A stretch of 64,000 nt of DNA from Prauserella aidingensis (GCF_024171865.1 NZ_JAMTCN010000028.1:1-64000), one strand, 5' to 3'. Positions 17,402-27,247 are shown, counted from the first letter of the stretch. The notes: a model not told the origin generated them from the sequence alone. Program-made: numbers and translations.

Positions 17402-18565
17402 GTGCAGCGATCCACTTCCGCACCCCGCGCCGACTGGCAGCGCACCGTCGAACAGCAGGGACTCGTGTTCGGCACCCCGGCGCGTTACGGCGACGGCAAG
17501 GCCCGGCCCTACTGGGACGAGTCGGTCCACTACGTCATCCCGATGGACGAGGTGCTCGCGCTCGAGGCCGACGTCGAGCTGCTCCACTCGATGTGCCTGG
17601 ACGCCGTGGACCACGTGGTGACCGCCGAGCGGTACCGCGAGTTCGGGCTGCCCGAATGGCTGTGGCCACACATCGCCGAGTCGTGGAAACGGCAGGACCC
17701 GCACCTCTACGGCCGGTTCGACCTGCGCTACGACGGCCGCGGCCCCGCCAAGCTGCTGGAGTACAACGCCGACACGCCGAGTTCGCTGCTCGAGGCGGCG
17801 ATCCTGCAGTGGCACTGGAAGACCGAGGTCTTTCCCGACTCCGACCAGTGGAACTCGCTGCACGAACAGCTCGTCGAGCGCTGGCAGCACGTCGGCGGGC
17901 TGTTGCCGTCGAAGGAGGTCCACTTCACGTGGTCGAGCGCCGACACCAGCGGTGAGGACCACATCACCACGACGTACCTGCAGGAGACGGCCGCCGAGGC
18001 CGGGCTCGACACGGTCGCGCTCGCCATCGAGGAGATCGGCTGGGATCCGCTGCTGAAGCGGTTCGTCGACCTCGAAGAGGCGCCCATGGGCACGGTCGTG
18101 AAGAACTACCCGTGGGAATGGATCGTCGAGGAGGAGTTCGGCCGGTACGCCGCCGAATCGCTGCCGCAGACGCTGTGGGTCGAACCGCTGTGGAAGACCC
18201 TGCTGTCCAACAAGGCGCTGCTCGGCATCCTCTGGGAGAACTATCCCGGGCATCCCAACCTGCTGCCCGCGTTCAACGACCAGCCGGGCCTGCTCACCGA
18301 GTACGTGCGCAAGCCCAAGCTCGGCAGGGAGGGTGCGAACGTGCAGATCGTCGCGCCCGGGTACGAAACCGAGACCGCGGGCGTCTACGGCGCGGAGGGG
18401 TACACCTTCCAGGCGTTCGACCCGCTGCCCGAGTTCGACGGTTTCCGGCCCGCACTGGGCGCCTGGATCGTCGGCGACAACGCGGCGGGGCTGGGGATCC
18501 GCGAGACGGCGGGGCTCGTCACCGACGACGGCGCCGCGTTCGTCCCGCACCGCATCCCCGAGTGA
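17402..18565 (+). CDS. Glutathionylspermidine synthase-family (YgiC-like) ATP-grasp protein
   Basis: A 387-residue protein of the glutathionylspermidine synthase pre-ATP-grasp family. Typical elements are GRFDLRYDG, KLLEYNADTPSSLLEAA, PWEWIVEEEFG, VEPLWKTLLSNKALLGIL and LTEYVRKPKLGREGANV. It is a C-N ligase by family, probably joining an amine to a carboxyl group with ATP. Actinomycetes make mycothiol rather than glutathione, so the substrate is unlikely to be glutathionylspermidine. The GTG start is 5 bases after the ygiB-like stop. It belongs with the DUF350 gene downstream. Confidence 0.88.
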   Translation: MQRSTSAPRADWQRTVEQQGLVFGTPARYGDGKARPYWDESVHYVIPMDEVLALEADVELLHSMCLDAVDHVVTAERYREFGLPEWLWPHIAESWKRQDPHLYGRFDLRYDGRGPAKLLEYNADTPSSLLEAAILQWHWKTEVFPDSDQWNSLHEQLVERWQHVGGLLPSKEVHFTWSSADTSGEDHITTTYLQETAAEAGLDTVALAIEEIGWDPLLKRFVDLEEAPMGTVVKNYPWEWIVEEEFGRYAAESLPQTLWVEPLWKTLLSNKALLGILWENYPGHPNLLPAFNDQPGLLTEYVRKPKLGREGANVQIVAPGYETETAGVYGAEGYTFQAFDPLPEFDGFRPALGAWIVGDNAAGLGIRETAGLVTDDGAAFVPHRIPE

Positions 18566-18680
18566 CCGCCACCGATCGACACCGCCTCCGGCGGGTGCCC
18601 GTCTCCTGCGGACCGAGCGCCGGGAGAGCCGCACCGGCCGGAGCCGACCTTTCCGATACTCGACCAAGGGAGAGTTCCAC

Positions 18681-19127
18681 GTGAACGTCGCACTGTCCGA
18701 AGGCTTCTTCGGAGACATCGCCTGGGGCATCGGGGCCATCGCGCTGTACGCGATCGTCGGCCTGCTGCTGATGTTCATCGGCTTCTACGCGATCGACTTC
18801 ACCACACCGGGCAAGCTGTCGGAGCTCGTGCGCCGCGGACTGCCGAACGCGGTGATCGTCACCTCGTCCGGGCTGCTGTCGATGGCGTTCATCGTCGTCG
18901 TCGCGATCTGGGCCTCCACCGGCGACCTCGCCGAGGGCCTGATCATGTCGCTGGTGTTCGGGTTCGTCGGCATCGTCGTGCAGGTCGCCGCGGTGCGGGT
19001 GCTCGAGTTCGCCACCCGCATCGACGTCCGTTCGACCATCGAGAGCGACCGTTTCGCCCCGGCGAGCCTCGTCGTCGCGGCTGCCCACCTGGCGCTCGGC
19101 CTCGTCGTGGCCGTCGCGATCTCCTAG
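18681..19127 (+). CDS. DUF350 integral membrane protein
   Basis: A 148-residue protein with four predicted membrane helices (GIGAIALYAIVGLLLMFIGF; NAVIVTSSGLLSMAFIVVVA; IMSLVFGFVGIVVQVAAVRVLE; SLVVAAAHLALGLVVAVAIS) and the DUF350 loop with FYAIDFTTPGKL. A GTG start follows GGGAGAG. It lies 115 bases after the YgiC-like gene. DUF350 proteins (YjfL in E. coli) co-occur with YgiC/YjfC-type ligases and DUF1190 proteins, which supports a three-gene membrane-associated module. Function unknown. Confidence 0.85.
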   Translation: MNVALSEGFFGDIAWGIGAIALYAIVGLLLMFIGFYAIDFTTPGKLSELVRRGLPNAVIVTSSGLLSMAFIVVVAIWASTGDLAEGLIMSLVFGFVGIVVQVAAVRVLEFATRIDVRSTIESDRFAPASLVVAAAHLALGLVVAVAIS

Positions 19128-19242
19128 TCGCTCCGCCCGGCCGCACGCCGCCGACGGGGCCGTGGATGCGCTCTCGTGACCCGACCGTCTCGTGATCGTT
19201 TCGCGGGGTTGTCAGGTGCCTCTGACGCGCTACGGTGGCGGC

Positions 19243-20148
19243 GTGCGGCTATTGCGGACTCCAGATGATCGTTTCGAGAACCTCCCCGGCTTCGATTTCC
19301 CCGAGCGGTACGCCGAGATCGAGAGCGAGGAGACCGGCATAGTCCGCATCGGATACGTCGAGGCGGGCCCCGCCGACGGTCCGGTCGTGCTGCTCCTGCA
19401 CGGCGAGCCCAGCTGGTCGTATCTGTATCGGAAGATGCTGCCGGTACTCGCCGACGCCGGCATCCGCGCGATCGCACCGGACCTCGTCGGCTTCGGCCGG
19501 TCGGACAAGCCCGCCGATGTCGCCGATCACACCTATGCGGCGCACGTCGAATGGATGCGCGCGTTCGCGTTCGACGCCCTGGACCTGCGCGACGTCACGC
19601 TCGTCGGCCAGGACTGGGGCGGGCTGATCGGCCTGCGCCTCGTCGCCGAGCACCCCGAGCGGTTCGCGGGCGTCGTGCCCGCCAACACGGGACTGCCGAC
19701 GGGCGACGAGGGCATGCCCGACGTGTGGTGGTCGTTCCACGACGCCGTCGAGAAGGCGCAGGTACTCGACGTCGGCCGGTTCGTGCAGTCCGGCTGCGTC
19801 ACGGAGCTGACGGAGGAGGAACGGGCCGCCTACGACGCGCCGTTCCCGAACGAGATGTACAAGGCGGGTCCGCGGGCGATGCCGTCGCTGGTGCCGACCA
19901 CGCCGGAGGACCCGGCGACGGCGGCCAACCGCGCGGCGCGCGCCACGCTCGGCAAGCTGTCGATCCCGATGCTGGTCGCGTTCTCCGACAGCGACCCGAT
20001 CACCGCGGGTATGCGGCCCGTGCTGGAACGCCTGCCGGGCGCCGAGGGCCGCGAGCACCCGGTCATCAACGACGCGGGCCACTTCCTCCAGGAGGACGGC
20101 GGACCCCGGCTGGCCGCCGAGATCGCGAGCTTCGTCCGCTCCCTGTAA
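19243..20148 (+). CDS. Haloalkane dehalogenase
   Basis: A 301-residue alpha/beta hydrolase of haloalkane dehalogenase subfamily I, which hydrolyses carbon-halogen bonds of haloalkanes. The nucleophile is D124 in GQDWGG, with halide-binding W125. The HGEPSWSYLYR motif carries the oxyanion/halide-site residues, and the catalytic His is H280 in AGHFLQED. The N-terminal pattern RTPDDRFENLPGF is typical of DhlA-like enzymes. GTG at 19243 is the start; a longer in-frame extension to 19192 lacks a ribosome site. It is monocistronic; the natural substrate is unknown. Confidence 0.9.
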   Translation: MRLLRTPDDRFENLPGFDFPERYAEIESEETGIVRIGYVEAGPADGPVVLLLHGEPSWSYLYRKMLPVLADAGIRAIAPDLVGFGRSDKPADVADHTYAAHVEWMRAFAFDALDLRDVTLVGQDWGGLIGLRLVAEHPERFAGVVPANTGLPTGDEGMPDVWWSFHDAVEKAQVLDVGRFVQSGCVTELTEEERAAYDAPFPNEMYKAGPRAMPSLVPTTPEDPATAANRAARATLGKLSIPMLVAFSDSDPITAGMRPVLERLPGAEGREHPVINDAGHFLQEDGGPRLAAEIASFVRSL

Positions 20149-20163
20149 CCCGCGCCTCCCGCC

Positions 20164-20289
20164 CGTGTTGCAGTTCCCGGGGCCCGTGTTGCGGTCTCGG
20201 GGGACCGTGTTGTGCATCGCGGGGCTCGTGTTGCGGTCTCGGGGGCACGCGATGCGGCTTCGGGGAGTCGTGTTGCGGGTTGCGGGGCG
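20164..20289. repeat. Six-copy 21-bp tandem repeat array upstream of serS
   Basis: Six units begin at 20164, 20185, 20206, 20227, 20248 and 20269, an exact 21-base period. The core is CGTGTTGCGGTCTCGGGG; five of six begin CGTGTTG and the fifth begins CGCGATG. Because 21 is divisible by three, one frame reads a heptad of the form VLRSRGx, but no start site or gene is supported. The array ends about 87 bases before the serS start. Confidence 0.85.
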
Positions 20290-20375
20290 GGATCGTCCCG
20301 GCCAGGTGACGCGATCGGTCGTCGCGGCCGTGCCTCGGCGGAGCGCCGCCGGGCGGGCCGTCTACCCTCAGGGGC

Positions 20376-21644
20376 GTGATCGACCTCAGGATTCTGCGCG
20401 AAGACCCGGACCTGCTGCGCGCCTCGCAGCGGGCCCGCGGCGAGGACCAGGGCGTCGTCGACCGGTTGCTGTCCCTGGACGGCGAACGCAGGTCCGCGAT
20501 CGCGACCGCCGACCAGCTGCGCGCCGAGCACAAGGCACTGGGTAAGCAGATCGGCAAGGCCTCCGGTGACGAGCGGGAGGCGCTGCTGGCCAAGGGCAAG
20601 GAGCTCGCCGCGCAGGTCAAGGAGGCCGAGGCCGAGCAGTCCCGCGCGAGCGACGAGTTCGAGCAACTGCACCGCGTGGTGCCCAACCTGATCATCGACG
20701 GCGTGCCCGCGGGCGGCGAGGACGACTTCGAGGTGCTCAAGCACGTCGGCACGCCGCGCGAGTTCGACTTCACCCCGCGCGACCACCTCGACCTCGGCGA
20801 GCGCCTCGGTGCGATCGACATGGAGCGGGGCGCGAAGGTGTCGGGCGCCCGGTTCTACTTCCTGACCGGGGTCGGCGCGCAGCTGCAGCTCGCGTTGCTG
20901 AACATGGCCGCCGCGCAGGCGGGCGCCACCGGGTTCGAGCTCATGGTGCCGCCGGTGCTGGTGCGCCCGGAGATCATGGGCGGCACCGGCTTCCTCGGCG
21001 CGCACGCCGACGAGGTGTACAACCTCGGCGACGACGACCTGTACCTCGTCGGCACGTCGGAGGTGCCGCTGGCCGGGTACCACGCCGACGAGATCATCGA
21101 CCTCGGCGCGGGCGCCAAGCGCTACGCGGGGTGGTCGACGTGCTTCCGCCGCGAGGCGGGTTCGTACGGCAAGGACACGCGCGGCATCCTCCGGGTGCAC
21201 CAGTTCGACAAGATCGAGATGTTCGTCTACTGCAGGCCCGAGGACGCCGAGGCAGAACACGAGAAGCTGCTGGCGTTCGAGGAGGACATGCTCGCCAAGA
21301 TCGAGGTGCCGTACCGCGTGATCGACACCGCGGCGGGCGACCTCGGCACGAGCGCGGCCCGCAAGTTCGACTGCGAGGCGTGGCTCCCGACGCAGGAGAC
21401 GTACCGCGAGCTGACGTCGACGTCGAACTGCACGACGTTCCAGGCCCGCAGGCTCGGCGTGCGCTACCGGGACGGAAACGGCAAGCCGCAGACCGCGGCC
21501 ACGCTCAACGGCACCCTCGCGACGACGCGGTGGCTGGTGGCGATCCTGGAGAACCACCAGCTCGCCGACGGTTCCGTCCGGGTGCCGGAAGCGATGCGCC
21601 CGTTCCTAGGCGGCCGTGAGGTCCTCTCCCCGGTCGGCGAATAG
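20376..21644 (+). CDS. serS: Seryl-tRNA synthetase
   Basis: A 422-residue class II aminoacyl-tRNA synthetase charging tRNA-Ser. The N-terminal tRNA-binding coiled coil spans about 25-105 (starting at [22 protein letters not shown]). Class II motif 2 is in [15 protein letters not shown], and motif 3 is in [34 protein letters not shown] and [13 protein letters not shown] are standard SerRS segments. GTG start. The 3' end overlaps the convergent maleate-isomerase-like gene by about 39 bases. Confidence 0.97.
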   Translation: MIDLRILREDPDLLRASQRARGEDQGVVDRLLSLDGERRSAIATADQLRAEHKALGKQIGKASGDEREALLAKGKELAAQVKEAEAEQSRASDEFEQLHRVVPNLIIDGVPAGGEDDFEVLKHVGTPREFDFTPRDHLDLGERLGAIDMERGAKVSGARFYFLTGVGAQLQLALLNMAAAQAGATGFELMVPPVLVRPEIMGGTGFLGAHADEVYNLGDDDLYLVGTSEVPLAGYHADEIIDLGAGAKRYAGWSTCFRREAGSYGKDTRGILRVHQFDKIEMFVYCRPEDAEAEHEKLLAFEEDMLAKIEVPYRVIDTAAGDLGTSAARKFDCEAWLPTQETYRELTSTSNCTTFQARRLGVRYRDGNGKPQTAATLNGTLATTRWLVAILENHQLADGSVRVPEAMRPFLGGREVLSPVGE

Positions 21645-22376
21645 CGATCCGGGCGCGTCGACGCCGATCACGCCTGCGTCGCGCATCGCGGCCCACATCG
21701 TGACCTGGTTCGCGGTGAGCACGGGCACCTCGAGTTGCGCTTCGAGCGGCGCGATGAGGTCGTACGTCGGCACGTTGGTGCACGCGACGAACACCGCGTC
21801 CGCCCCGATGGTGTCGACAGTGGACACTGCAGTTCGGACGTCGGCGTACGACGTCTTCCAGATCCCGCCGCTGAGGCCGAGGTCGAACCGGGCGGTCGTG
21901 GTGATGTCGAACGCGGCGAGGAAGTCGACGAGCTTGTCGGTGACGGCGTCGACGTACGGGGTCACCAGCGCGACGCGCTGTGCGCCGACCTCGGTGAGCG
22001 CGGCGACCGTGGCGCCCGACGTCGTGACGGCGGCGGGCGCGCCCGCGTCGAGCATCGCGGCGACGATCGCGGCCTCGCCTGCGGCGCCGTCGACGAAACT
22101 TCCGGAACTGCACGAGTAGGCGACCGCACTCGGTTCCGGCGCGAGGACGTCGCGCGTGGCGTTGCGGACACCACGGGGATCGCTGAGCGCGGTGGCGAGC
22201 TGTACCGACACCGGATCGGACAGGTACGGCAGGCGAGTGGTGTACAGGTCGACGTGGGCGGGCAGCCATCGCCACAGTTCCCGGTCGAGGGCGAAGTCGA
22301 ACGGGGCCACGAGGCCGATGCCCGTGGGGGCCGGCTCGACCGGGCGGATCATGCAGTCGTCGGACACAGATCTCAC
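21606..22376 (-). CDS. Maleate isomerase / Asp-Glu racemase superfamily protein
   Basis: A 256-residue protein of the maleate cis-trans isomerase-like (arylmalonate decarboxylase) family. The two cysteine-bearing motifs of the pseudo-symmetric active site are seen: [14 protein letters not shown] near residue 90 and [13 protein letters not shown] near 200. [20 protein letters not shown] is the usual N-terminus. A GTG at 22376 is taken as the start; ATG at 22352 is possible. It runs convergent into serS. Whether it isomerises maleate or acts on another diacid cannot be told. Confidence 0.8.
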   Translation of the reverse strand: MRSVSDDCMIRPVEPAPTGIGLVAPFDFALDRELWRWLPAHVDLYTTRLPYLSDPVSVQLATALSDPRGVRNATRDVLAPEPSAVAYSCSSGSFVDGAAGEAAIVAAMLDAGAPAAVTTSGATVAALTEVGAQRVALVTPYVDAVTDKLVDFLAAFDITTTARFDLGLSGGIWKTSYADVRTAVSTVDTIGADAVFVACTNVPTYDLIAPLEAQLEVPVLTANQVTMWAAMRDAGVIGVDAPGSLFADRGEDLTAA

Positions 22377-22475
22377 GGTAGGGCCGCACCGGGACGCAGG
22401 TGCGTTACAGCGCAGAAAAATCTCCGACGAATTTTCCCGCCGCGACCTCGCCGACCGCCACCTGCGACCGCGGAC

Positions 22476-23680
22476 TCAGGCCTGCGTGCTGTCGGCGATG
22501 TGGCGGGCGATCTCGAGGGCGCTGGTGGCGGCAGGGGACGGGGCGTTGAGGATGTGCACCTGCCCGGGCGCGCGGTCGATGACGAAGTCCTCGGCGAGGC
22601 CGCCGTCCGGCAGCACCGCCTGCGCGCGCACGCCCGCGCCGTGGCGCACGATGTCGTCGGGCCCGACGACGGGCACGAGCCTCGCCAAACTCCGGGCGAA
22701 CCGCTTGCGGGACAGCGAACGCCGCACCTCGTCCCATCCCACGGGGAACGCGAACCGGCGGGCCAGCCGCCACGACCCGGCGAACCGGGCCACGTCGGCG
22801 ACGTCGCGCGGGGAGACGTCCCGCCACCGGTAGCCCTCGCGGCGCAGCGCCAGCACCGCGTTGGGTCCGGCGTGGACACTGCCGTCGAGCATCCGTGTCA
22901 GATGCACGCCGAGGAACGGCAGCGACGGATCCGGCACCGGGTAGATCAGCCCGCGCACGAGATGTCGCTTCTCGGGGCTCAGCTCGTAGTACTCGCCGCG
23001 GAACGGCACGATCCGCGCCCGCGGCCGCACCCCGGCGAGCTCGGCGACCCGGTCGGCGTGCAGCCCGGCACAGTTGACCAGCACGTCCGCGCGGAGCGTC
23101 CCCGGCCGGAACCGCCCGAGGACGTCTCCGTGGCGACGTCGACGCCCCCGCCCGGCCGCGGCCGGATCGCCACCGCACGGCTGCCCGGTCGCAGGTCGGC
23201 ACCCGCCGACGTCGACAGCCGTGCGAGCGTCTCGCACACGGCCGGGAAGTCGATGATCCCGGTGGTCTCGACGCGCAGCGCCTCGACGCACGACACCTCG
23301 GGTTCGTACTCCCGCGCCTCGGCGGGGCCGATCAGCCGCGCCGGCACGCCGTTCGCCTCCGCCCGTTCGGCAAGGACGTGCAGCGCCGCGCGTTCCGACG
23401 GCTGCGTGGCCACGACGAGTTTGCCGCACACCTCCGCCGGAACCCCGTGTTCGCGGGCGAACGCCAGAATCGACCGGTTGCCCGCCACCGACATCCGGGC
23501 CTTGTGCGACCCGGGTTTGTAGTAGAGACCCGCGTGGACGACGTTCGAGTTGTTGCCCGTCTGATGCGCCGCCCAGCGATCCTCCTTCTCGAGGAGCGTC
23601 ACCTCGTCGCCGCGCACGGTCAGCTCGCGCGCGACGGCCAGGCCGAGAATCCCGCCGCCGATCACCACAACCCGTCGCAT
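22476..23680 (-). pseudogene. lhgO: L-2-hydroxyglutarate oxidase gene with an internal frameshift
   Basis: Two overlapping minus-strand frames together make one FAD-dependent L-2-hydroxyglutarate oxidase of about 400 residues. The N-terminal part (from 23680) has the dinucleotide fold VVVIGGGILGLAVAREL, HQTGNNSNVVHAGLYY and AREYEPEV. It runs in frame to about 23120 and then becomes nonsense. The C-terminal part (to 22476) resumes at GRFRPGTLRADVLVNCAG and continues with FRGEYYELSPEK, GVHLTRMLDGSVHAGPNAV and VLNAPSP-like VHILNAPSPAATSALEI. One base appears to be missing between 23114 and 23123. This is either a real inactivating mutation or a sequencing error; no slippery heptamer suggests programmed frameshifting. 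Confidence 0.85.
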
Positions 23681-23714
23681 GGCCGACGACGGTAGCGGCC
23701 CCGAACCGGCGTCC

Positions 23715-25310
23715 TCACGCGGTGGTGGCGAGGTCGCGGCGGGCGAACCCCGCGGTTCCCGCGACGGTCAGCGCCGTCGCGAGCAGCAGCATCACCACCG
23801 GTGCCGTCAGCGCCACCTCGCCGCCCGGCAGTTGCGGCGTGAGTTCGAACGGCGACAGGTCGACCGCCCACGCGGGGAACCGGAACGCGGGTCCGAGCAG
23901 CGACGCGACGGCGGCCACCGCGAGCGCGCCCCACGCCACAGGGGCCGACCGTGGCGCCATGCCGAACAGCGCCACCGCGAGTCCGCCGAACAGCCACACC
24001 GCGGGCAGGTAGGCGACCGCCGAACCGAGGATCCGCGGCAACTGGGCGGCGTCTCCCGCGGCGACGGCGTACACGGCACCCGCGCTCGCACCGCCGAGCA
24101 CCAGCAGTGCCGCGCTCGCCACCGCCGGAACGGCCAGCTGCGCCGACGTCCATCGGGCGCGGCTGACCGCGCCTGCCAACAGCGGTTCGACGTGTCCGGC
24201 CCGCTCCTCCCCGCGGCCGCGCAGCACGGCCGCGACGAGGTAGCCGCTGACCGCCAGCGCGAGCAGCAACGCGGTCATGCGGAAGAAGACGTCGGTCAGC
24301 TCCTCGGCGGCCGAACCGCCGAGCGCTGCCAGCAGATCCGGGTTGTCGGCGAGCATGTCCCCGGTCTGGTCGGCGGCCGCCCCCATGGCCCCGCCCGCGA
24401 CGAGCACGCCTGCCGCCCAGCCCGCGATCCCGCTCCGTTGCAGCCGCCACACCAGGCCGAGCCTCGTCGTCAGCCCGGCGGACGCCCGCGCCGGTCCCGG
24501 TTTACGGGACGTCATGCCCTCGCCCAGATCCCGATGCGACTCCAGCGTGAACGCGCCGAGCACGCACGCCGCCGCCAAGCCGCTGACGAGCAGCAGCGGC
24601 CACCACCGCTCGTCGGCGAACGGCCGGGTCGCCTGCGCCCAGCCGACCGGGGACGACCACGACAACGTGCCGTCCCCGATGTCGCCCGCCGCCCGCGCGA
24701 GGTAGGCGGCACCGAACACCGCGCCCGCGATCGCCTGAGCCCCGCGCGCATGATCGGCCACCTGCGTGGCCACCGCCGTGACGGCCGCGAACACGAGCCC
24801 GATCGCAGTGAGCGCCGCCCCGAACGTCACGCTGCCCGGCCACGGCAGGCCCTGCGTGCCCAGCGCGACGGCGACCGCACCGCCGACGGCGGCGTTGAAC
24901 CCGGCCGCCACCAGCAGCGTCGCCGCGAGCGCCGCGTGCCGTCCGACGACCGCCGCCCGCAACAACTCGACCCGCCCGAGTTCCTCCTCGGCGCGCGTGT
25001 TCCGGCCCACGAGGAAGACGTTGCACAGCGCGATGCCGATGGCGATGAAGCCGCCGACCTCGAACACGATCACGCCACCGAGCGTGTGCAGGCCGTGCCC
25101 GGGGCCACCGATCGCGATCGCCGCGGGGTTGGCCGCCGTGCGGGCGTAGCCGTCGAGCGAGGCCTGCGTCGGGTAGAGCGATTCGAAAGCGGAGACCGCC
25201 GCCAGCGGCAACGCCAGCAGCGCGGCGAACCAGATCGCAAGCCGGACGCGGTCACGGCGCAGCGTCACCCGGACCAGGAGTGCCGTCGCGGCGAAGGTCG
25301 GCGGGGTCAT
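23715..25310 (-). CDS. ABC exporter permease (polyketide-antibiotic-exporter type)
   Basis: A 531-residue ABC-2-like permease with about 12 predicted membrane helices in two similar halves. Each half begins with a short cytoplasmic segment, R-V-T-L-R-R-D-R in the first and [15 protein letters not shown] in the second. This duplicated design is that of the COG3559 exporter family linked to polyketide-antibiotic resistance. The ATG at 25310 overlaps the upstream ATPase stop by 4 bases (ATGA). A very long open frame continues to 26732 only as a shadow of the ATPase gene. Confidence 0.85.
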   Translation of the reverse strand: MTPPTFAATALLVRVTLRRDRVRLAIWFAALLALPLAAVSAFESLYPTQASLDGYARTAANPAAIAIGGPGHGLHTLGGVIVFEVGGFIAIGIALCNVFLVGRNTRAEEELGRVELLRAAVVGRHAALAATLLVAAGFNAAVGGAVAVALGTQGLPWPGSVTFGAALTAIGLVFAAVTAVATQVADHARGAQAIAGAVFGAAYLARAAGDIGDGTLSWSSPVGWAQATRPFADERWWPLLLVSGLAAACVLGAFTLESHRDLGEGMTSRKPGPARASAGLTTRLGLVWRLQRSGIAGWAAGVLVAGGAMGAAADQTGDMLADNPDLLAALGGSAAEELTDVFFRMTALLLALAVSGYLVAAVLRGRGEERAGHVEPLLAGAVSRARWTSAQLAVPAVASAALLVLGGASAGAVYAVAAGDAAQLPRILGSAVAYLPAVWLFGGLAVALFGMAPRSAPVAWGALAVAAVASLLGPAFRFPAWAVDLSPFELTPQLPGGEVALTAPVVMLLLATALTVAGTAGFARRDLATTA

Positions 25311-26350
25311 CGGGCTGCTCCCTCCCGGGAGTGGCGCGCCGCGGCGGCGCCGTCGGGCGTGTGCACGGCGATGGACCCGGTGGTCGCGGTGTCGTCGTCG
25401 TGAGTGTCGTGGTCGTGAGTGCCGTCGTTGGGGGAGCCGTAGTGGCGGAGGAACAGCTCTTCGAGTGACGGCGGCGAGCTGGTCAACGCGGTGATGCCGA
25501 ACTCGGCGAGGGTGCGCATGGCCTGGTCGAGATGATCGGCGTCGACGTCGAACCGCACGTGGTGTCCGGCGCCGGTGTCCGGGGTGGTGGTGTCGAGGGT
25601 CGCGTTGTGTACGCCGGGCAGGTCGTGGATCGCGGTCGCGGGGTGGCGGGTGCGGGCGTCGACGGTGGTGCGCGTGAGGTGCCGCAGGTCGTCGAGCGTG
25701 CCGGTTTGGACGGTACGACCTGCGCGGACGATGCTGACGCGGTCGCACAGTGCTTCGACCTCGGCGAGGATGTGACTGGAGAGCAGGACGGTGCGGCCCT
25801 CCGCCGCGACTTCCGTGACGCACTCCTGGAACTCGGCTTCCATCAGTGGGTCGAGGCCGGACGTCGGTTCGTCGAGCACCAGCAGTTCGGCGTCGGAGGC
25901 CAGCGCCGCCACCAGCGCAACCTTCTGCCGATTGCCTTTCGAGTAGGTGCGTGCCTTCTTGGTGGGGTCGAGTTCGAAGCGTTCGAGCAGTGCGGCGCGT
26001 TTGCGCCCGTCGACGCCGCCACGGGCGGCGGCCAGCACGTCGATGACTTCGCCGCCGGTGAGGCTCGGCCAGAGGTGCACGTCGCCGGGGACGTAGGCGA
26101 GCCTGCGATGGAGGGTGACGGCGTCGTGCCACGGGTCGCCGCCGAACAGGCTCACTCGCCCGCCGTCTGCCCGCAGCAGGCCGAGCAGGACGCGGATCGT
26201 CGTCGACTTGCCCGCTCCGTTGGGTCCGAGGAAGCCGTGGACCTCGCCGGGTTCGACCGTCAGGTCGAGTCCGTCCAGGGCGCGGAATCGGCCGAACTCC
26301 TTGATCAGGCCCGCGACGTCGACGGTGGTGGTCGTGCCGGTTCCGCGCAT
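25307..26350 (-). CDS. ABC transporter ATP-binding protein (DrrA-like)
   Basis: A 347-residue ATPase subunit. Walker A is [12 protein letters not shown] near residue 40, the signature loop is [16 protein letters not shown], Walker B is [19 protein letters not shown], and the switch histidine is in [17 protein letters not shown]-terminal DrrA-type extension (about 220-300) is followed by a His/Asp/Thr-rich low-complexity tail ([15 protein letters not shown]). The start at 26350 (MRGTGTTTT) has GGGAG upstream. With the overlapping permease it forms an efflux pump, probably repressed by the divergent TetR protein. Confidence 0.9.
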   Translation of the reverse strand: MRGTGTTTTVDVAGLIKEFGRFRALDGLDLTVEPGEVHGFLGPNGAGKSTTIRVLLGLLRADGGRVSLFGGDPWHDAVTLHRRLAYVPGDVHLWPSLTGGEVIDVLAAARGGVDGRKRAALLERFELDPTKKARTYSKGNRQKVALVAALASDAELLVLDEPTSGLDPLMEAEFQECVTEVAAEGRTVLLSSHILAEVEALCDRVSIVRAGRTVQTGTLDDLRHLTRTTVDARTRHPATAIHDLPGVHNATLDTTTPDTGAGHHVRFDVDADHLDQAMRTLAEFGITALTSSPPSLEELFLRHYGSPNDGTHDHDTHDDDTATTGSIAVHTPDGAAAARHSREGAAR

Positions 26351-26380
26351 CCGTTGCTCCCGGAGTGGCTCGCATGTGAC

Positions 26381-26457
26381 AGTGACTTTCAATTGGGAGT
26401 GACGGTACGGATGGGTCGGGCGCTTCTGCAAGTGACTTCGTATTGAAAGTGACTTTC
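26381..26457. promoter_or_regulatory. Repeated AGTGACTT elements: likely TetR operators for the ABC exporter
   Basis: The spacer between the ABC ATPase and the divergent TetR gene holds AGTGACTTTC at 26381 and 26448 and AGTGACTTCG at 26431. The copy at 26448 lies in a perfect 13-base palindrome GAAAGTGACTTTC (26445-26457). A related GAGTCACTAT is at 26591, close to the TetR start. Symmetry, repetition and position fit operators of the adjacent TetR repressor; this is inference. Confidence 0.6.
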
Positions 26458-26629
26458 TGTCGACAGAGTCCAGCAATCGCGGGTGGCTCCTGGCCGGTCC
26501 GCAGCCCGGCCGGTCCGCCACCGTGGACCGAGGGCCACGCGAACGGCCGGTGGTGTCGGTGGCCGCAGGGGTGCGGGCGCCGAAATTCGGGAGTCACTAT
26601 CAGAAGAAAGCAGCTGCTAGCCTCGCGGA

Positions 26630-27247
26630 GTGGTGGGAGGAGTCGAGTCGCTCCGGGACCGGTATCGGCGCGAACCGGGCCTGCGTGAGCGGAAGAAGCG
26701 CAAGGCGATGCGGCACATCCAGGACACGGCACTGCGCCTGTTCGCCGAGCACGGCTTCACGTCCGTGACGATCGAGCGGGTCGCCGACGAGGCCGAGGTC
26801 TCGCCCAGCACCGTGTATCGCTATTTCGGCACCAAGGAACAGCTCGTCCTCTACGACGAGGCCGATCCCGACCTGTTGCGGCGCTTCGACGGCCTGCTCA
26901 ACGACCACGCGCCCGTCGAGGCGCTGCGCCGGGTGCTGAGCGAACTCGGGAACCACCTGCCGGCGGACGAAACGCTGCTGCGGACGCGGATCCACTTCGT
27001 GCTGTCCGAACCGTCGGTACGCAAGGCCATGGGCGCTGAGGTCGACCAGATGGAGGCTCTGCTGCGGGACATCCTCGCCATCCACACCGGCCTCGGACTC
27101 GACTCCCTGCGCCTGCGGGTGTTCGTGTCCTCGATGGTGCACGCCCTCATCGCGCTGATCGAGTACTGGCACGACACCGGGTATCGCGAACCGCTCGAGG
27201 ACCTCGTCGACGAGACGTTCACGATGCTCGCGAGCCTCGAGTTGTAG
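26630..27247 (+). CDS. TetR-family transcriptional regulator
   Basis: A 205-residue TetR repressor. The N-terminal helix-turn-helix spans about 22-72 (KKRKAMRHIQDTALRLFAEH; VTIERVADEAEVSPSTVYRYF; GTKEQLVLYDE). The C-terminal ligand domain resembles the mycofactocin-regulator-like TetR_C group (LLNDHAPVEALRRVLSEL; RTRIHFVLSEPSVRKAMG). GTG at 26630 or 26633 starts it. It diverges from the ABC exporter operon, whose spacer holds the AGTGACTT elements, so it most likely represses that operon and itself. Confidence 0.9.
   Translation: MVGGVESLRDRYRREPGLRERKKRKAMRHIQDTALRLFAEHGFTSVTIERVADEAEVSPSTVYRYFGTKEQLVLYDEADPDLLRRFDGLLNDHAPVEALRRVLSELGNHLPADETLLRTRIHFVLSEPSVRKAMGAEVDQMEALLRDILAIHTGLGLDSLRLRVFVSSMVHALIALIEYWHDTGYREPLEDLVDETFTMLASLEL

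Noticed and set aside
20164-20289. CRISPR array
   Set aside because: Units are directly abutting 21-mers with no unique spacers and no cas genes nearby.
20165-20545. Frame through the 21-bp repeats reading as VLRSRG heptads
   Set aside because: Open only because the 21-base unit lacks stops; no ribosome site and it runs out of frame into serS.
23114-23123. Programmed frameshift in lhgO
   Set aside because: No slippery heptamer or downstream pseudoknot was seen, and the family is normally made from one frame.
23715-26732. A 1005-codon open frame on the minus strand
   Set aside because: Its first half is antisense-like, Arg/Pro-rich shadow of the ABC ATPase gene; only the part from 25310 is a real membrane protein.
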